Shown here in pieces: positions 26,001 to 39,800 of a DNA stretch of 64,000 bases. Under the pieces are notes generated by a model. The model was given only the letters and a program-made list of their open reading frames with translations, was not told the origin of the DNA and ran no database searches. This stretch comes from Fistularia commersonii. Its lineage: Eukaryota > Chordata > Actinopteri > Syngnathiformes > Fistulariidae. The stretch lies in NCBI GenBank assembly GCA_037954325.1, contig JBBMNZ010000003.1, positions 24,060,392 to 24,124,391 of the forward strand. The letters run 5' to 3'. Positions within the stretch are counted from its first letter, which is position 1. Each line of letters begins with the position of its first letter. A program made the translations under genes and the position numbers.

Positions 26001-28742
26001 AGAGGAAGAGGGTGATGGATGAGAAGGAGCTGATGACGCCTCTGGAGTTGGGGTACGTACCGGAGGCCGGGTGGAATGAAAACCCCGGCTTATGAACGCC
26101 GTCACGTCTGGCTGTCGTGACATTTTTCTGCCAATATTTACATACCTAGACACACCCAAACACAGATATATACACACTGAGGCACACTATATGTATATAT
26201 ATATATACACTGCACAAAAAAATAAAGGGAACACTTAAAAAACACATCCTATATTTAAATGAATGAAATATTCTTATGAAATACTTTGGTCTTTACACAG
26301 TTGAATGTGCTGACAACAAAATCACGCAAAAATGATCAATGGAAATCAATTGTATCAACCCATGGAGGTCTGGATTAGGAATCACACTCAAAATTAAAGT
26401 GTAAAAACAAACTCCAGGCTGATCCAACTTTGATGTAATGTCCTTAAAGCAAGTCAAAATGAATCTGTGTTGCTTCCTGAGTGGACACTATGATTTCACA
26501 CAAGTGAGATTGACTTGGAGTTACATTGTGTTGTCCAAGTGTTCCCTTTATTTTTTTGAGCAGTATATATATATATTTATATGGAGACATGGAGGGCATT
26601 TGTGAACAGTTAACAAAATCAACCAAGTGAACTGTAGATTTTATATGTAAATCAATCAAAATCAGAATCAGAAAACTTTATTGATCCCCAAGGGGGAAAT
26701 TGCTTTTTTTTTTTAAAGCGGCTCCTGCTCACAGAATTTCGTGGAGAAGAATCTTAACTAGAAGTCTATACGAAAATAAAGAACAAAATAGTGAAAAATA
26801 AAAAGTAAAATAAAAAATGGGAAAGATCAGAAGAAATAAAAAGAAAAAAAGTTGAAGGTAAAAATATATGCAGCGTATATACGTGTGTATTTACAAGTAA
26901 GCGTACGCTGGTCAAAAAAAAAAAGGGGAGCACTTAAACAACACAATGTCAATCACACACTTGTCTGAAATCAAACTGTCCACTTAGGAAGCCAAACTGA
27001 TCTTTTTTTACTGCGATTTGATGCGTTTTGAGTAAAGCGGACAAGAATCAAAATAGAAAAATAAAATAACGAATGATAAGAACACGATAAAAATCGGGAA
27101 AGATCAGAAGAAATACATAAAAATGAAATTAAAGGTATTTAAAAATATATGTAACGTACAGTATATGCATGTGAATTTCAAGTAAAGGTATATGATTACA
27201 AGTATTATTTATATGTATAAATCAGGGTTATTGCACAGAAGACAATGGAAGTGTTACACATACAGAAAATAAATATACATATTACATATACATACATACT
27301 GATTCACACATCATAGAGACATACAGACATTAACCCTCATATATCATATAGACAAATAGAGACAAACAATGAGCTGTCATGCACTCGTATCACTATTCTC
27401 CCTCTTTATTCACAATTCGGGAAATTTGAGGGTCTCTTATCTATATATGTCTATATATATAGAAATACAAATATATGAATATGATAGATAGATAGATGGG
27501 AGTATGAATGTGGAGTCCCACCGGTGTGCCTTACTTGTTTAATCAATCATTTTGCTGACCCACTAACACGACGCATCAGGTCATGATTTATTGTGAGGAA
27601 GGCGCTTTAAAGACACTCACACACACACACATGCGTTCACCCAAACACACAGCCGCACGACGGGCCAGCCCGGCGCTTACGATCCTACCTTCTTTTTTTT
27701 TTTATTTTGTTGTTTTGTTTTGTTTTTTGTTTTTTTTGTTTTTTTTTTATTTTCTCCTCCCTCTTTGGTTCTCCCCAAACCCCAAGGTGGCGGAGAGAGA
27801 CGAGAATCAAAGCGGCGGCCGGGCGTCCGCAGGGCGAGGTGGCCTACTACGCCCCGTGCGGAAAGAAACTCAGACAGTACCCAGACGTGATGAAGGTACC
27901 GTCAGCCTGGCCGCGGCCGAGGCGTAGATGAGCAGCGGCGCTCGGGCGGAGGAAGGAGACGCTGCCCATCTACGTTCCTCAAAGTGCCGGTGCATCAGGA
28001 TGTGTCGTGTGTGTGTGTGTGTGTGTGTGTGATCTATGCTATTGCTCTAGCTGCAACCCCTCGCCCACCCCTACCCCGCTTCCCTTGACCCTAATAGTGA
28101 GAGATGATATTCTTAGATTCACTTCTTGTGCCACATTTTTCACTCCCTCCCTCCCTCCCTCCTTCCCTCCGCCGCTCTCCCGACCCTCACCCACCCACCG
28201 CCAAAAAGATTAATGGTTAGTGTTGGGATGCACCGCTTCGGCCCCGTTCGGTTCACACGCTGATTGTCAGAGCTGCCTTTGAGAGCAGAAGTTCAAATGG
28301 AAAACTGTCGACTCGGTAGCGGCGGGCCGGTCTGCCGGAAACCTCCGCTTCGGCCATTGAGAAATACAAAAAAAAAAGGGCCTGAATTGTGCACCCCAAG
28401 GTCATCACAGTTTTTCCTCTGGTGAGAGCTTTTACTCGTCTTTTTGTCCCCCCGAGCTTTTATCATGATTAGCAGGATGCTCACTGTAACCTTAGCCTCC
28501 TCCTCCCAGTCCTGAGCCTCCCAGTTGCTTCTCCTTCTTTTTTTTAATTTTTTTTTTTTATCATCAATGTCGCTCATTTCGCTTTTTTCCCTGCCTAAAC
28601 CAACGCCATTATTATTTTCTCTTCTGTAGTATCTATCCAGAAATGGAATAAGTGGCATCACACGCGATAATTTTAGCTTCAGTGCAAAGATAAGGGTTGG
28701 TGACTTCTATGAAGCCAGAGAAGGACCCCAGGTGACTGCTTT

Positions 28743-28799
<57 letters not shown>

Positions 28800-31416
28800 T
28801 CTCTCTCTGACGCTCTCGCTCTCTCTCGCTCCCCCTCTCCTCGATCCCCCGTTCATCTAACGTGGCGGGCAGAGTTTGGCGCAGCCGAAGCCCCCAGTAG
28901 CGTTAGCTCCTCGGTTCTCTCACCGTGCATGGAGACGTGTCGTAATCGGATGATGTTACTTCCACAGGTGACGGGTCATGTACGCCATGCTCTGTGTGAC
29001 ACTGAAAAACGAAAACAAAACAAAAACAAAAAAAAAAACAAACATGGCGGTGTATTGACAGAACCCGAGTTGAGAAAATAGCTCTGATTGGCCGAAAAAC
29101 ACAGATGAGATAAAGTAGACTATCAGCGGTAGATTATAGTTGTGAAGTAGATTGCTTATTTAGCATTTAACAGTGCATTAGTTAGTCGTCGATAAATAAT
29201 GTGAGACTAGGATGTATTTAATCGGTCTAGCTGATGTTGTAACGTTTTAAGCGCAATATCTCCGTACATACTTGTATTTTTCTGGCTGTGCAGGGTTTAC
29301 AGTGGAGCCTGCTGAAGGAGGAGGAGGTCATTCCTCGCATCCTGGCAATGGAGGGCCGGAGGGGCCGCCCCCCGAACTCCGAGCGCCAGCTAGCAGGCGA
29401 CGCCGCCAAAGCTAGCCGGCGCAGGAAGGGACGGCCCCCGAACGTGGGCGACCCGCTCGCGCCAGAGGGCCCCAGTCCCAGCGAGGTTAAGCTCCTGCGT
29501 AAACTGGAGGCTCAAGGTGAGCAGAAGCAGCGAGCCGCCGGCTACTCTCACCCCGAAAACGCCCGATTTCACCGGTTGTTTAGCAGAAATAAGCGTTTGT
29601 CCGCAAAAAAAAAAAAACAGACGTGGACGTCAGCTTGGTTTGCTTGAAGCCTCCCATTTCCTGTGTGGAAACAACCAGATGGGTTTTTTTAGATTTTTTT
29701 TTTCTTCCGAAACCATTATCCAGGAAATGCAGAGCTTTTTCTCTGGATTTAACAATTTCATGATGCTCACGCTGAGGGGGATTGCAAGGCAAAAACATTT
29801 TTTTTTTTTTTTTTTTGCCACCTGAGCCCGATAGAGTTACATAAACAGTCTGAGCCGCTGTCAGACGGTTTTGATAATAATAATAATAATAATGATTTTT
29901 CTTTTTTTCCTCCTTCCTCTGCGTGCAGAAATCGCCCGACAGGCGGCCCAGATGAAGCTGATGAGGAAACTGGAAAAGCAGGCGTTGGCGCGCGCAGCCA
30001 AAGAGGCCCGTAAACAGCAAGGTAAACGCCGCGCACCGGCGCCGCCACCGGCCGGTGAGAACCTGCTTAGCGGGAACCTTTTCTGCAAATACCACACAAG
30101 CGAATACGCTTAAAGTACACATCAGCGAAATGTACCGCAGGATCAGAAGTAAAAGCACTCATTATGCACGGCGCATAAAATGAACGTGGTATATCAAACT
30201 GTCCTTCTTTATCGCCTCGCGAATACTTGTGAGTACTTTAATGATGAAGGTTATCCATGCAGAACCTATTGCGGGTACTGTAGGTGGATTTATAGTGAAA
30301 GAGCGCCGCATCATATTACCCTATACACACAGTGAGTTTGTTTAATACTACAGAATTAAACATCTCACCCCGCAGTAATTAGAATATATCGTTTTATTTA
30401 AAACCGCCGGCGTGGAAAGCAAGTGAACTTTATCATAAAGGTAATTACGTTTTCGGCCCGGTATTCCCTTCCGACTTTGTAGCGACCACCAAAAGCGCGG
30501 CCGAGTAGCTCAAAACTGCATTTACCTCTCGAAGAGACGCCAAAAAGTCGACCGGCTTCATTTTAAACAGAGCAGCAGAATCATTCATTTGAAATCGGTC
30601 GTGTTTTTTTTTTTGCAGCGATCATGGCGGCCGAGGAGCGGAGGAAGCAGAAGGAGCAGATCAAAATCCTCAAGCAGCAGGTGGGTGGACTTCGCGTATG
30701 TGCTGACAAGTCCGTTTCCTCCCTCCCGCCGCCTCCCTCCTCCTTATCTCAGGTGTCCGGATACACGTCGTCCCGGCGTGCAGTCCGAGAAATGCTGAAT
30801 GGCTCTTTTGCCGCTCGGTTTATCGTCATTATGGCGGGTACTAAAAGCATCGCCTGCGTCTCTTTGCCCGGCGCGAGCGGGACTGATCGGAAAGCGATTT
30901 CCCCCAGTGTTTAAAAACATTACACCCCACACACACGCACACGCGCACACACACACACTTCCTCCTTTCTCTTCTTCTGCTCCTTCTTCATTTCTCTCCT
31001 TGTCGTTTTTTTGTTTGTTTTGTCCTAACAGGAAAAGATCAAGCGCATTCAGCAGATTCGGATGGAGAAGGAACTCAGGGCGCAGCAGATTTTGGAGGTA
31101 GAGCATCTGATCCCCGGCAGCAGCACCTCTGATTAAGCAGAAGGTTCCTGGACGGCTGCAGCCCCTCAGCCTATAGTGTTTTTTAATCTTCCTAAAGCTC
31201 ATTACCGAACACCGGCATGCATTGGAGGAGTTGCATCTTCTTAGGCATAATTCCACATGGAACTAATGCTAAATTGGTCTTGCTTGACGGCTGTTGAATA
31301 TTAAAACGGCTGTTGGTGCCTCTTCAGACCTTATTTAAATTGGACAGAAAAGTCTTTTTTTTTCCCATCAAACAACAGTAACAGTTTAGCATAAGTGGGT
31401 CGGGGGGGGAGGGGTG

Positions 31417-31472
<56 letters not shown>

Positions 31473-32231
31473 CAGACGGCGCACCATTTTTCTGTAGGAG
31501 CTTCAAAGTGTTTTAGCAGGACTAAATCAATTTCGAGTTGACACGGTTGACAAGCCACTCTTAAACGGGAGGCTTCAACATTTTCACAATTACGTGTTAA
31601 AGAGATACATTATTCATTCGCCCGTGTTTTACAAATTTGACTGGCGTCCGGGAGCGTGAAATCTCGGCTCCGACCGGAAAAACTGCAAACAATCAGCTTG
31701 GAGTGCGGCGAAGGCCCTCATCCACGACAGATTGATACACGTCCGTCTCTGTGACTCTTCATCTTTATTCATAGGCCAAACGGAGGAAGAAGGAAGAGGC
31801 CGCCAACGCCAAAATCCTGGAGGCCGAGAAACGGATAAAGGTACGGGAAGGGAAGGCGAGGTGGGGGTGGGGGTGGGGGTGGGGGGAGCGCTCGTCACCG
31901 CTCTCGAGCGTGACTTAAAAAATAAAAAAATTAAAAAAAAAAAAAAAAAAAAAAAAACGGCCTCAAATTCCATCAGTTTCGCAATGATTTTTTTTTTTTT
32001 TGTCTCCTCACAATACGGGAGCAGTGAAAGCCTATTGATTTTTCCCCTCATCATCTCCTCTTCTTCTTTTTCTTCCAAGGAGAAAGAGATGAGGAGGCAG
32101 CAGGCGGAGATCTTGAAACACCAGGTAGGCCCTTCTTCCCCCGGCTCCCGCCGCCGCTGCCGCCACGGCCTGCTCAGCCCCTCAGATGTACTAGTTACTG
32201 CCGAACCGTGCGTGTGTGTGAGTGCGCGCGC

Positions 32232-32266
<35 letters not shown>

Positions 32267-33380
32267 CGTGTTTAAATACAGGCATGAGTGAATTTCTACA
32301 AGTGTTTTAATTACCAAATTATTGAAAGTGTTCAGTATTTCTCTTTATTAAACGCCATGCTTTTTTGGTTTTCATATCACTACTGTTGCCAAAATAATAT
32401 TTTGCCAACTCTTCTCTGCCAGGAGTTGGAGAGGCATAGACTAGATATGGTATGGGTATGTTTATTTTTGTACATCTAACACCTGCATCGTGTAACTGGT
32501 TGTGTTATGGTTGTCATAGCAATGCATTAAGTGTAGCACTGGCTGCTGTCATACTACATTCTTCTGCATGGCTTTCAAGCAAAACCAACAAAAGAGAAAA
32601 AAAAAAAAAAAAAAATAGTCAGTATGCTGCCTCCATCCGCTCGTCCCGAGGGACGGCTGACCCCGTCACAGCGGCCAGGCGGCTTCTGCCCCCCCCCATC
32701 CCCCTCTACTCAGAATGCATTGCGAAGACTGCTAGCCAATCCACACTCACTGTCTTGAAAGTGCACTGGAGGAGTTTCCATCCATCACATACATTGTCTA
32801 ACTGTTGTATAGGAGTAGCCTGTGTTGCCCATGAGTGCTTTCACGATGTGGCCCTCCTCCCCCACCCCACCCAAGGACCGTCCGTCCGTCCGCCCGCCCG
32901 CCCGCCCGTCCGTCCGTCCGACCGTCCTCGCATCTGCTCTGCCGTCCACAGAGTGCTGGACTTTAACCCGTCCCATCCCGGCCTCTCCGCCATCCACCGT
33001 TCCCGCACAGAAAAAAAAAAAAAAAAAAAAAAAAACGAAAAAGAGTTACCGAGAAGCATTTTGTCTCCTCGGCCGGGGCCGCCGTTTGACGCTCCGCTCT
33101 TCGCTTCCGCCGCGGGGACAAACATGGTTCTAGCGTAGCATTTTATTTTGGCCTGGCTGCCCTGCTTGTAACCCGTCTTCACCCCCACGCGACCACTCGC
33201 AGCTGAATCCGTTGGCACGCTTTCCCCCCCGCACCGCGGCGAAAATCCCACGCGCTCAGGTCGACCCTCGGGCCGGCCCGTCTGGAGCGCGGCGCTCGCG
33301 CGTCCGGCCGTGCCCTTTAGCGCTCTCGGCGTTTCAGATCCGCTGAAAACAGCCAGGAAAACACTCAGCTGCCTTTTTTA

Positions 33381-33412
<32 letters not shown>

Positions 33413-33865
33413 CAAAGCCCGTCTGAAGACAAATCAAACAAATATTGACATGTAGTGATGCAGCAGAGTGCCTTTTTTTTTTTTTTCCTCCCACCACAGT
33501 GATAAAAGGCTCCTCGCAGCCAGCCGGCCCATTTCAGTCACTACGTGCCGGAAATGTCCTTGGCGAGCCCTAATAGTAGCGATTGTGCCTTTTCGGCGGA
33601 TCATAGAGGAAAATGGGCCTGATAGCGCGCGGGGGGGAGGGGGGCACCCTAAAGAGATCAGATAAAGTGATAGTCGCCGGCGATTCCTGTGCCCTCTCAC
33701 AGTAGACGGTGCACGGCGCGCCAAAGTACGAGTCTCCTCCTCGGCAGGCCCCCACGCTGGGCTAATACTAAACCTGCCAAAGCGACTGAAGTGCGACCGC
33801 TCCGTTTGTCTGGAGCTCCTCTTTTCACAGTCCGCTCCCTCCTCGCCGTCGTCGGCGGGAGGGGG

Positions 33866-33896
<31 letters not shown>

Positions 33897-36800
33897 CTCT
33901 CTCCATTTTTATTTTGATCGTAATTCCAGCGCGGTTTGTCAGAAGACGACGTCTGGCAACCTTTTTTTTTTTTTTTTTTTTTTTTTGTTGCTTTTGTTCT
34001 GTCAGCTTTAGTTTAGCGGCGCCATCACTGATTCCAGCTGCTTCTCCTTTTTGAGCCTGTCATCACATCTACTACGTATCGCATCTCTGTGTTTTGCTTC
34101 TCGGTCGTCATTGTTACTACTGTACTCTTCACTTACGCTTCCACCATACAGTACATGTGACAGTGTATACATGTGAAGCATTGTTCTGTGTTTGTTCCAA
34201 GTGCGGTGCCTCTATTATTGGATCCTAGAGCATCACATATTTCGTTTTCACATCCAATACTCAAGTTCATTTGGCCTCCGCCGCTCAATGCACCGCGTTT
34301 GCCTGTTAATGTGCCTCTTGTTTTTCCGCCACCCTAGGAAAGGGAGAGACGGAGGCAACATGTAATGCTGATGAAGGCGGTTGAGGCCCGCAAGAAAGCC
34401 GAGGTAGAGCGCAGATAAACGCGGGAACACACGCACACACACACATGAAAAAAGAGCCTTCGTCATTATTCCCCGGTTAGATTCCCGCTTTCTCTCCCTC
34501 GCTCCCTCCCTCCACCCCCCCCCCCCCCCCCCCCACCTCCCATTCATTTTTTTCAACGCACTTACCAAGTCAAAAGATTTTGTCCCTCGAGCACTTTTCC
34601 TTTGAGCGCGCACTGGCATTACGCTGATTTCTAATACTGCTCAGCAAAGTAAACCTTGCCTGTTTTCATGCACACACACACACATACAGTACATACGTGC
34701 ACTTTTTTTTTTTTCTCTTAACGCTCCCTTGCATTTTTTTTTTTTTCTGGACTCTCCAGGAGCGCGAGCGCTTGCGGCAGGAGAAAAGGGACGAGAAGCG
34801 CCTGAACAAAGAGCGTAAACTGGAGCAGCGGCGGCTGGAGCTGGAGATAGCCAGGGAGCTGAAGAAGCCCAACGAAGACATGTGTCTGTCCGATCACAAG
34901 GTACCGGAGACGGGCGCTAATCTGCTGCGCGCCGGAAGCTCTCCGGAGCTTTGCGGCTCATTCCGCCGTCGGTTTGTTGTTCGCTCGCCCGGCTTAGGTG
35001 CCACCGAGGACGTAGATTTAGGGCAACAGGGTGGTAACATTTTCTTGATGGCCATCATTACTCACAAAACCTCGGACGAGTGTTTTTATTTTTGGGAGAG
35101 TGCGCCCTCCAGTGGATAAACAGAAGAACCGCACCGTGTCGCCCCCCCCCCCCGCACTGGAAAAAAAAAAAAAAAAAAAAAAGCTGAGGAAAGTTTTCTC
35201 CGCTTCCTCCTAGGCTCTCCCGGAGTTCTCCAGGATCCCCGGCCTGATCCTGCCAGGTCACGCCGTGTCGGACTGCCTGATGCTGATGCAGTTCCTGCGG
35301 GGGTTCGGGAAGGTCCTGGGGCTGGACCTGAACGCGGACGTGCCCACCCTGGGCATGCTGCAGGAGGGCCTGCTCAACGTGGGGGACAGCATGGGTCAGG
35401 TCCAAGACCTCCTGGTCAAGCTGCTCTCGCTGGCGGTGTGCGATCCGGGCCTGCCGCCCGGACAAAAGGTACTCAGCGGGATTTTAAAAAAGGTCGGGCG
35501 AAGTCGAGGCCGTCCGTCCCGGGCCGCTCCGAAGCAAACGGGTCAAACTGAGACGATCTCTCCTCAACCCTCAGACGAAGACCATGCTCGGCGACCACCT
35601 GACCAACGTCGGCATCAACAGGGACAACGTGTCCGAGGTGCTCCAGATGTACATGGGGGCCCACTGTGCCAACACGGATCTGGCCCCGCTGGCCCTCAGC
35701 CTGAAGACCAAGGCCTTCCAGGCCCACACGCCCGCCCAGAAGGCCTCCATCCTGGGCTTCCTGGCCAACGAGCTGGCCTGCAGCAAAGCCGTGATCAGGT
35801 AGGAGAGGCGGCGGCTCCTCCGGCCGGAGTATCGCCAGGAAAATACGCCTGAGGATTAAATCCTTCATTTCTCCCTACAGTGAGATTGATAAGAGCCTGG
35901 ACCAGATGGCCAACATGAGGAAGGACAAGATTATTATGGAGGGGAAACTCAAGAAGTAAGATATTTATCAGCTGTTGTTTGAAAAGAAAACGTGTGGAAA
36001 ACAGAGATAAGAGTATTTTTTTTGGATGTTAACTCAGACTGAGGGCCATTCACGCCAAACGCACCGGGAAGAGGGAGGCCTGCGTCGGCGTCGAGGAGAA
36101 CCAGTCGCTCGGGACGCCGTCCTCCGCCGTCAAGCGCAAGAGGAAACTGGGCGGGGACAGCGACGACGACGACGACGACGACGAGGACAGCGACGACCCG
36201 GCCGACGAAGACGAGGAGGAGGAGGAGGAGGAGATCAAGAAGGTCCGGAGAGTTGAGATTTACGACGACGTAAGGGTCGATCCGCCGCCGGATATGGATT
36301 TTTTTTTTTTTTTTTTTTTCTTAAAACAACCACCGACGTGCTCCTTGTCTCTGCGTCCCGTCAGGAGGAGGTGGACCAAAGCACCAGCGTGGAGGAGCTG
36401 GAGAAGCAGATAGACAAGCTGGCCAAGGTGGGCTCACTTGTCTGTAATCGCGGGAAACGGCAGCAGCGGAAAAATATTGAACATACCGCGCGTAATTTGG
36501 ATTTTATGTACGGCCATGCCATCATATGGCCGTTTGCTAATGAAGGCATTAATTACCTAAATAAACTACCTCATTAGCATACCAGTTAATGGTTAATACA
36601 TCACAGTGATTATGACGACACATTTGGCCGCGTGCCCTTTTTCCCTTAAACAACTGTTTATTAGACCCGTGCACGGGACTTATTTTTAATCATTTTTGAT
36701 CTGTATTTTTGCAGCAACATCACCAGACTCGGAGGAAGCTGTTTGAAATATCCCACTCCTTGCGCTCCATGATGTACGGCCAGGACCGCTACCGGCGCCG

Positions 36801-39800
36801 GTACTGGGTGCTCCCCCACTGCGGCGGGGTCTTCATCGAGGCCATGGAGAGCGGAGAAGGTAGTGACGGCCGGGTTCGCGTCCGATCGGGGTTAAAGCAA
36901 GAAACAGCCACGATAACGGGACGCTCGTTCGTTTTTTTGCCCGACCTCAGCTCCGGAGGAACTGGAGGAGGAGCGGCAGAGGAGGAGGAGAGCGGCGGAA
37001 GAGGTCAAGGTGAAAGAGGAGCCGCAGGAGATCGAGGTGCAGAAGGAGAAATCCGGCAGCCCGACCGAGCAGAGCCCGACGCAGGGCCTGGAGCCGCAGA
37101 AAGAGGAGGAGGAGAAGGAGCGAGACGAGAAGCAGGAGCCGCCGGCGCTCTTCTACCAGCAGCCGGGCTTCGTGTCCAAGCTGTGCTCCCTCCACGACGC
37201 CAGTAAGGACGCCGTCAAAGAGACGGTGAAGCAGGAGGAGGAAGGCGGTCCGGTCGCGGGGCCGATCGGCAGCCCCGCCGCCGCCCCCGTCGCCGCCGCC
37301 ACGTCGTCCTCCCCCGTTCACAACATCTCCGAGCCGGCGGCGGCGTCGGCCGCCATGGTTACCGCCATGGTTACCGCCAGTGACACCGCGAATGCGCCCG
37401 TGCCGCCCCTGACCTCTTCATCGCTGCCGTGCCCGCCGGCCCCGCGGGACAGCCCCGGAGACACGCCTCCGGCCTCCTCCCCGGCCCCGTCCCCGCAGCT
37501 CTCCTTCCAAACCAGCGACCAGCTTTTGCGAGTCCTGACGGAGCGGAGCGGCCACTGGTTCAGCCTCCTCCCGCGAACCCCCTGCGACCTCTCCTCCCTC
37601 ACGGCGGCCCCTCCCGGGGCGCCGCGCATACCTCCCCAGGCGTCTTCCACCCCCGCCAAGCCCAGATCGCCGCCGCCGTCCCCCGCCCTCCCCCTCACCC
37701 CCTCGGCCGCCTCGGCCTCCGCCAGCCCGCACCACCCGGCGGGCCTCCTCACCTACCCGCTGTCGGCCCTGCAGGTGAGGCCCAACCCAAGCCCGACGCC
37801 TTCGACCGCGTCGGATCGTCCCGTCATGTCCGTCTCTATTTGTTTCTCGTCGCAGGCGAAGTCGGGCGGCTCGCTTCTGGCGGTTTCTTTCGGCAGCTGG
37901 TCCAGCGGCATGCTGAGTCCCAGCCTGCCGCCTTGCGGCAGCCCCGTCCCCACGCCGGGACACTCGGCGGAGGGGAACACGGCCGCCAGCGTCTCCAGCA
38001 AGAGCGAATCGCCTCTGCCGCGCATCGACAAAATCTCCTCCATGCCCTCCCCCGCCATGGAGATCCCCAAGTCTCCGGACCACCCCGCGCCTCGGCCCAT
38101 CCCCGAGGGTGAGCGTGACTTTACCCAAAGTCCTCGCCGAGCCCTGCGGCGCGCAGAGGAAATGAGATAGTCATTTTAAAATTTCCGCGGTGATAAATCA
38201 GTTGTTGGAGTCCCATCGCCCTGCAGAGGCAGTTATTATCCTTTTATTCCTTTTGTGCCGTGTCCCCTTTCTGTCCAGAGAAAATGGAGGCGCAGGAGCA
38301 TGATATACGCGGCTGTTTGTTCCCGCGTTTCCTCGAGTCATAACTCGGCTTTTCACCAGCTTTTCGTGTCTCTAGATTAGTTGTTGTTCCGGCCGTCGAA
38401 CGTTCATCTTCAAAACCGAAATGAATTAAAAGATATCCAAGGTCGTCTGTGTCACAGGATCGATTGACCAACCTGACCCTTAAAAAGCAGTGAAAAAGGA
38501 ATTTCTCGCAGCTAATTCAAAAAATTAAGTAGTTCAGGCTTCATTTATATTAAAAATGGAATAAAGCGGTTATTTCCGCTTTACATTCATTTTCTTTTAT
38601 GAAAGTTTTTCTTTCTCATTTCACTTCTCAATATATACGACCTTCTAGATGAGATAAGATATACTTTATTGATCCCCTTAATTATTTTTGTCACAGCAGC
38701 GTAACAATCACAGTATCAATAAATGTGAATAAATATAAATAGACAATTAAAAGATAGCAAAAGACAGCCACAAATAAATAGACAGCGGAGTAAACAAGAA
38801 CGATGGATAAGAATTGACAACAGAATGGGGGAAAAAAAGACAGCAAGGGTGAGAATAGACAACCAAAATAACAACAACAAGGGTAAGAACATAAACAGAG
38901 TGTCAATAGCAATGACAAAAATAAACAGGATATAAATGCACTGAGACCAACAAGGATAAAAATAGACAAAAATAGACTCTAGTTCAGTCTTTGGGGCGTA
39001 CGGTCAAGATTTACGGCCGGGTATCAGCAGACCTTTGCACGCCGCTCTGTGAACCCACCTCGGATGATTCGGTTTCGGGCTAATATGTGTGTGTCGGTCG
39101 GCCTCAGAGATGCTGACGGGCTGGTGGCGGGTGTCCGACATCGAGGAGCTGCGAGCCCTGGTCGCCGCTCTGCACAGCCGGGGCATCAGGGAGAAAGGCC
39201 TCCAGAGGCAGATGCAGAAGTACATGGAGATCATCCCCCAGGTCTGCACCAGGCACCGGGACGGTGAGTAGCGCAAAACACCCCCCCGCAACACCCCTCG
39301 CGCTTTCTGCGAAAGAAGCAAAGGCGATTTTGTTCTGTTCAATAATCGGAATATTTGTTTGTTTAGAAGTTTATTAGGACAGTGTACAAATTCATTAAGC
39401 ACAGAGGCAGAGATGTTTGTACCAGATTATAGCTCATAGCTAATTTCCATCTGTAGTCCTGGACAATACAAATATAAAACTGTATAAAATAGGCAATATA
39501 TATAAAATATACAGATAGGCAATAAAATATAAAACTGTATAAAATAGACAATATATATAAAATATACAGATAGGCAATAAAATAACTATACAATATATAA
39601 ACAGGCAATAAAATATGTATTTTGTAAGTTGAAAGTGCTATTGTTGTGATATTGTTACTTTGGTCATCTGGGGGCCATCAGATGTTACTCAGAAGGGAAA
39701 CATCTGATGGCAAAATACCCGTCTGGCATTGTTAGTGTGAGCATGTTTGGTGTTCCAGAATCCAATTTTTAAATCAGTCATGTTCTTAAGATTGTCTGGA

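Larger units (their letters stand above)
26053..27786 (+). other. baz2b intron rich in transposon relics (1.7 kb)
   Basis: It contains an inverted-repeat element (26208-26570), a truncated second copy (26908-27010), two related AT-rich tracts with GATCCCCAAGGGGGAAATTG at the first, (GATA)n near 27484-27498, CA 27616-27632 and T-rich 27690-27750. Confidence 0.65.

Noticed and set aside
37418..38128. Long frames on both strands beside the large baz2b linker exons
   Set aside because: They lack conserved blocks and do not respect the clear donor at 37775 and acceptor at 37855.
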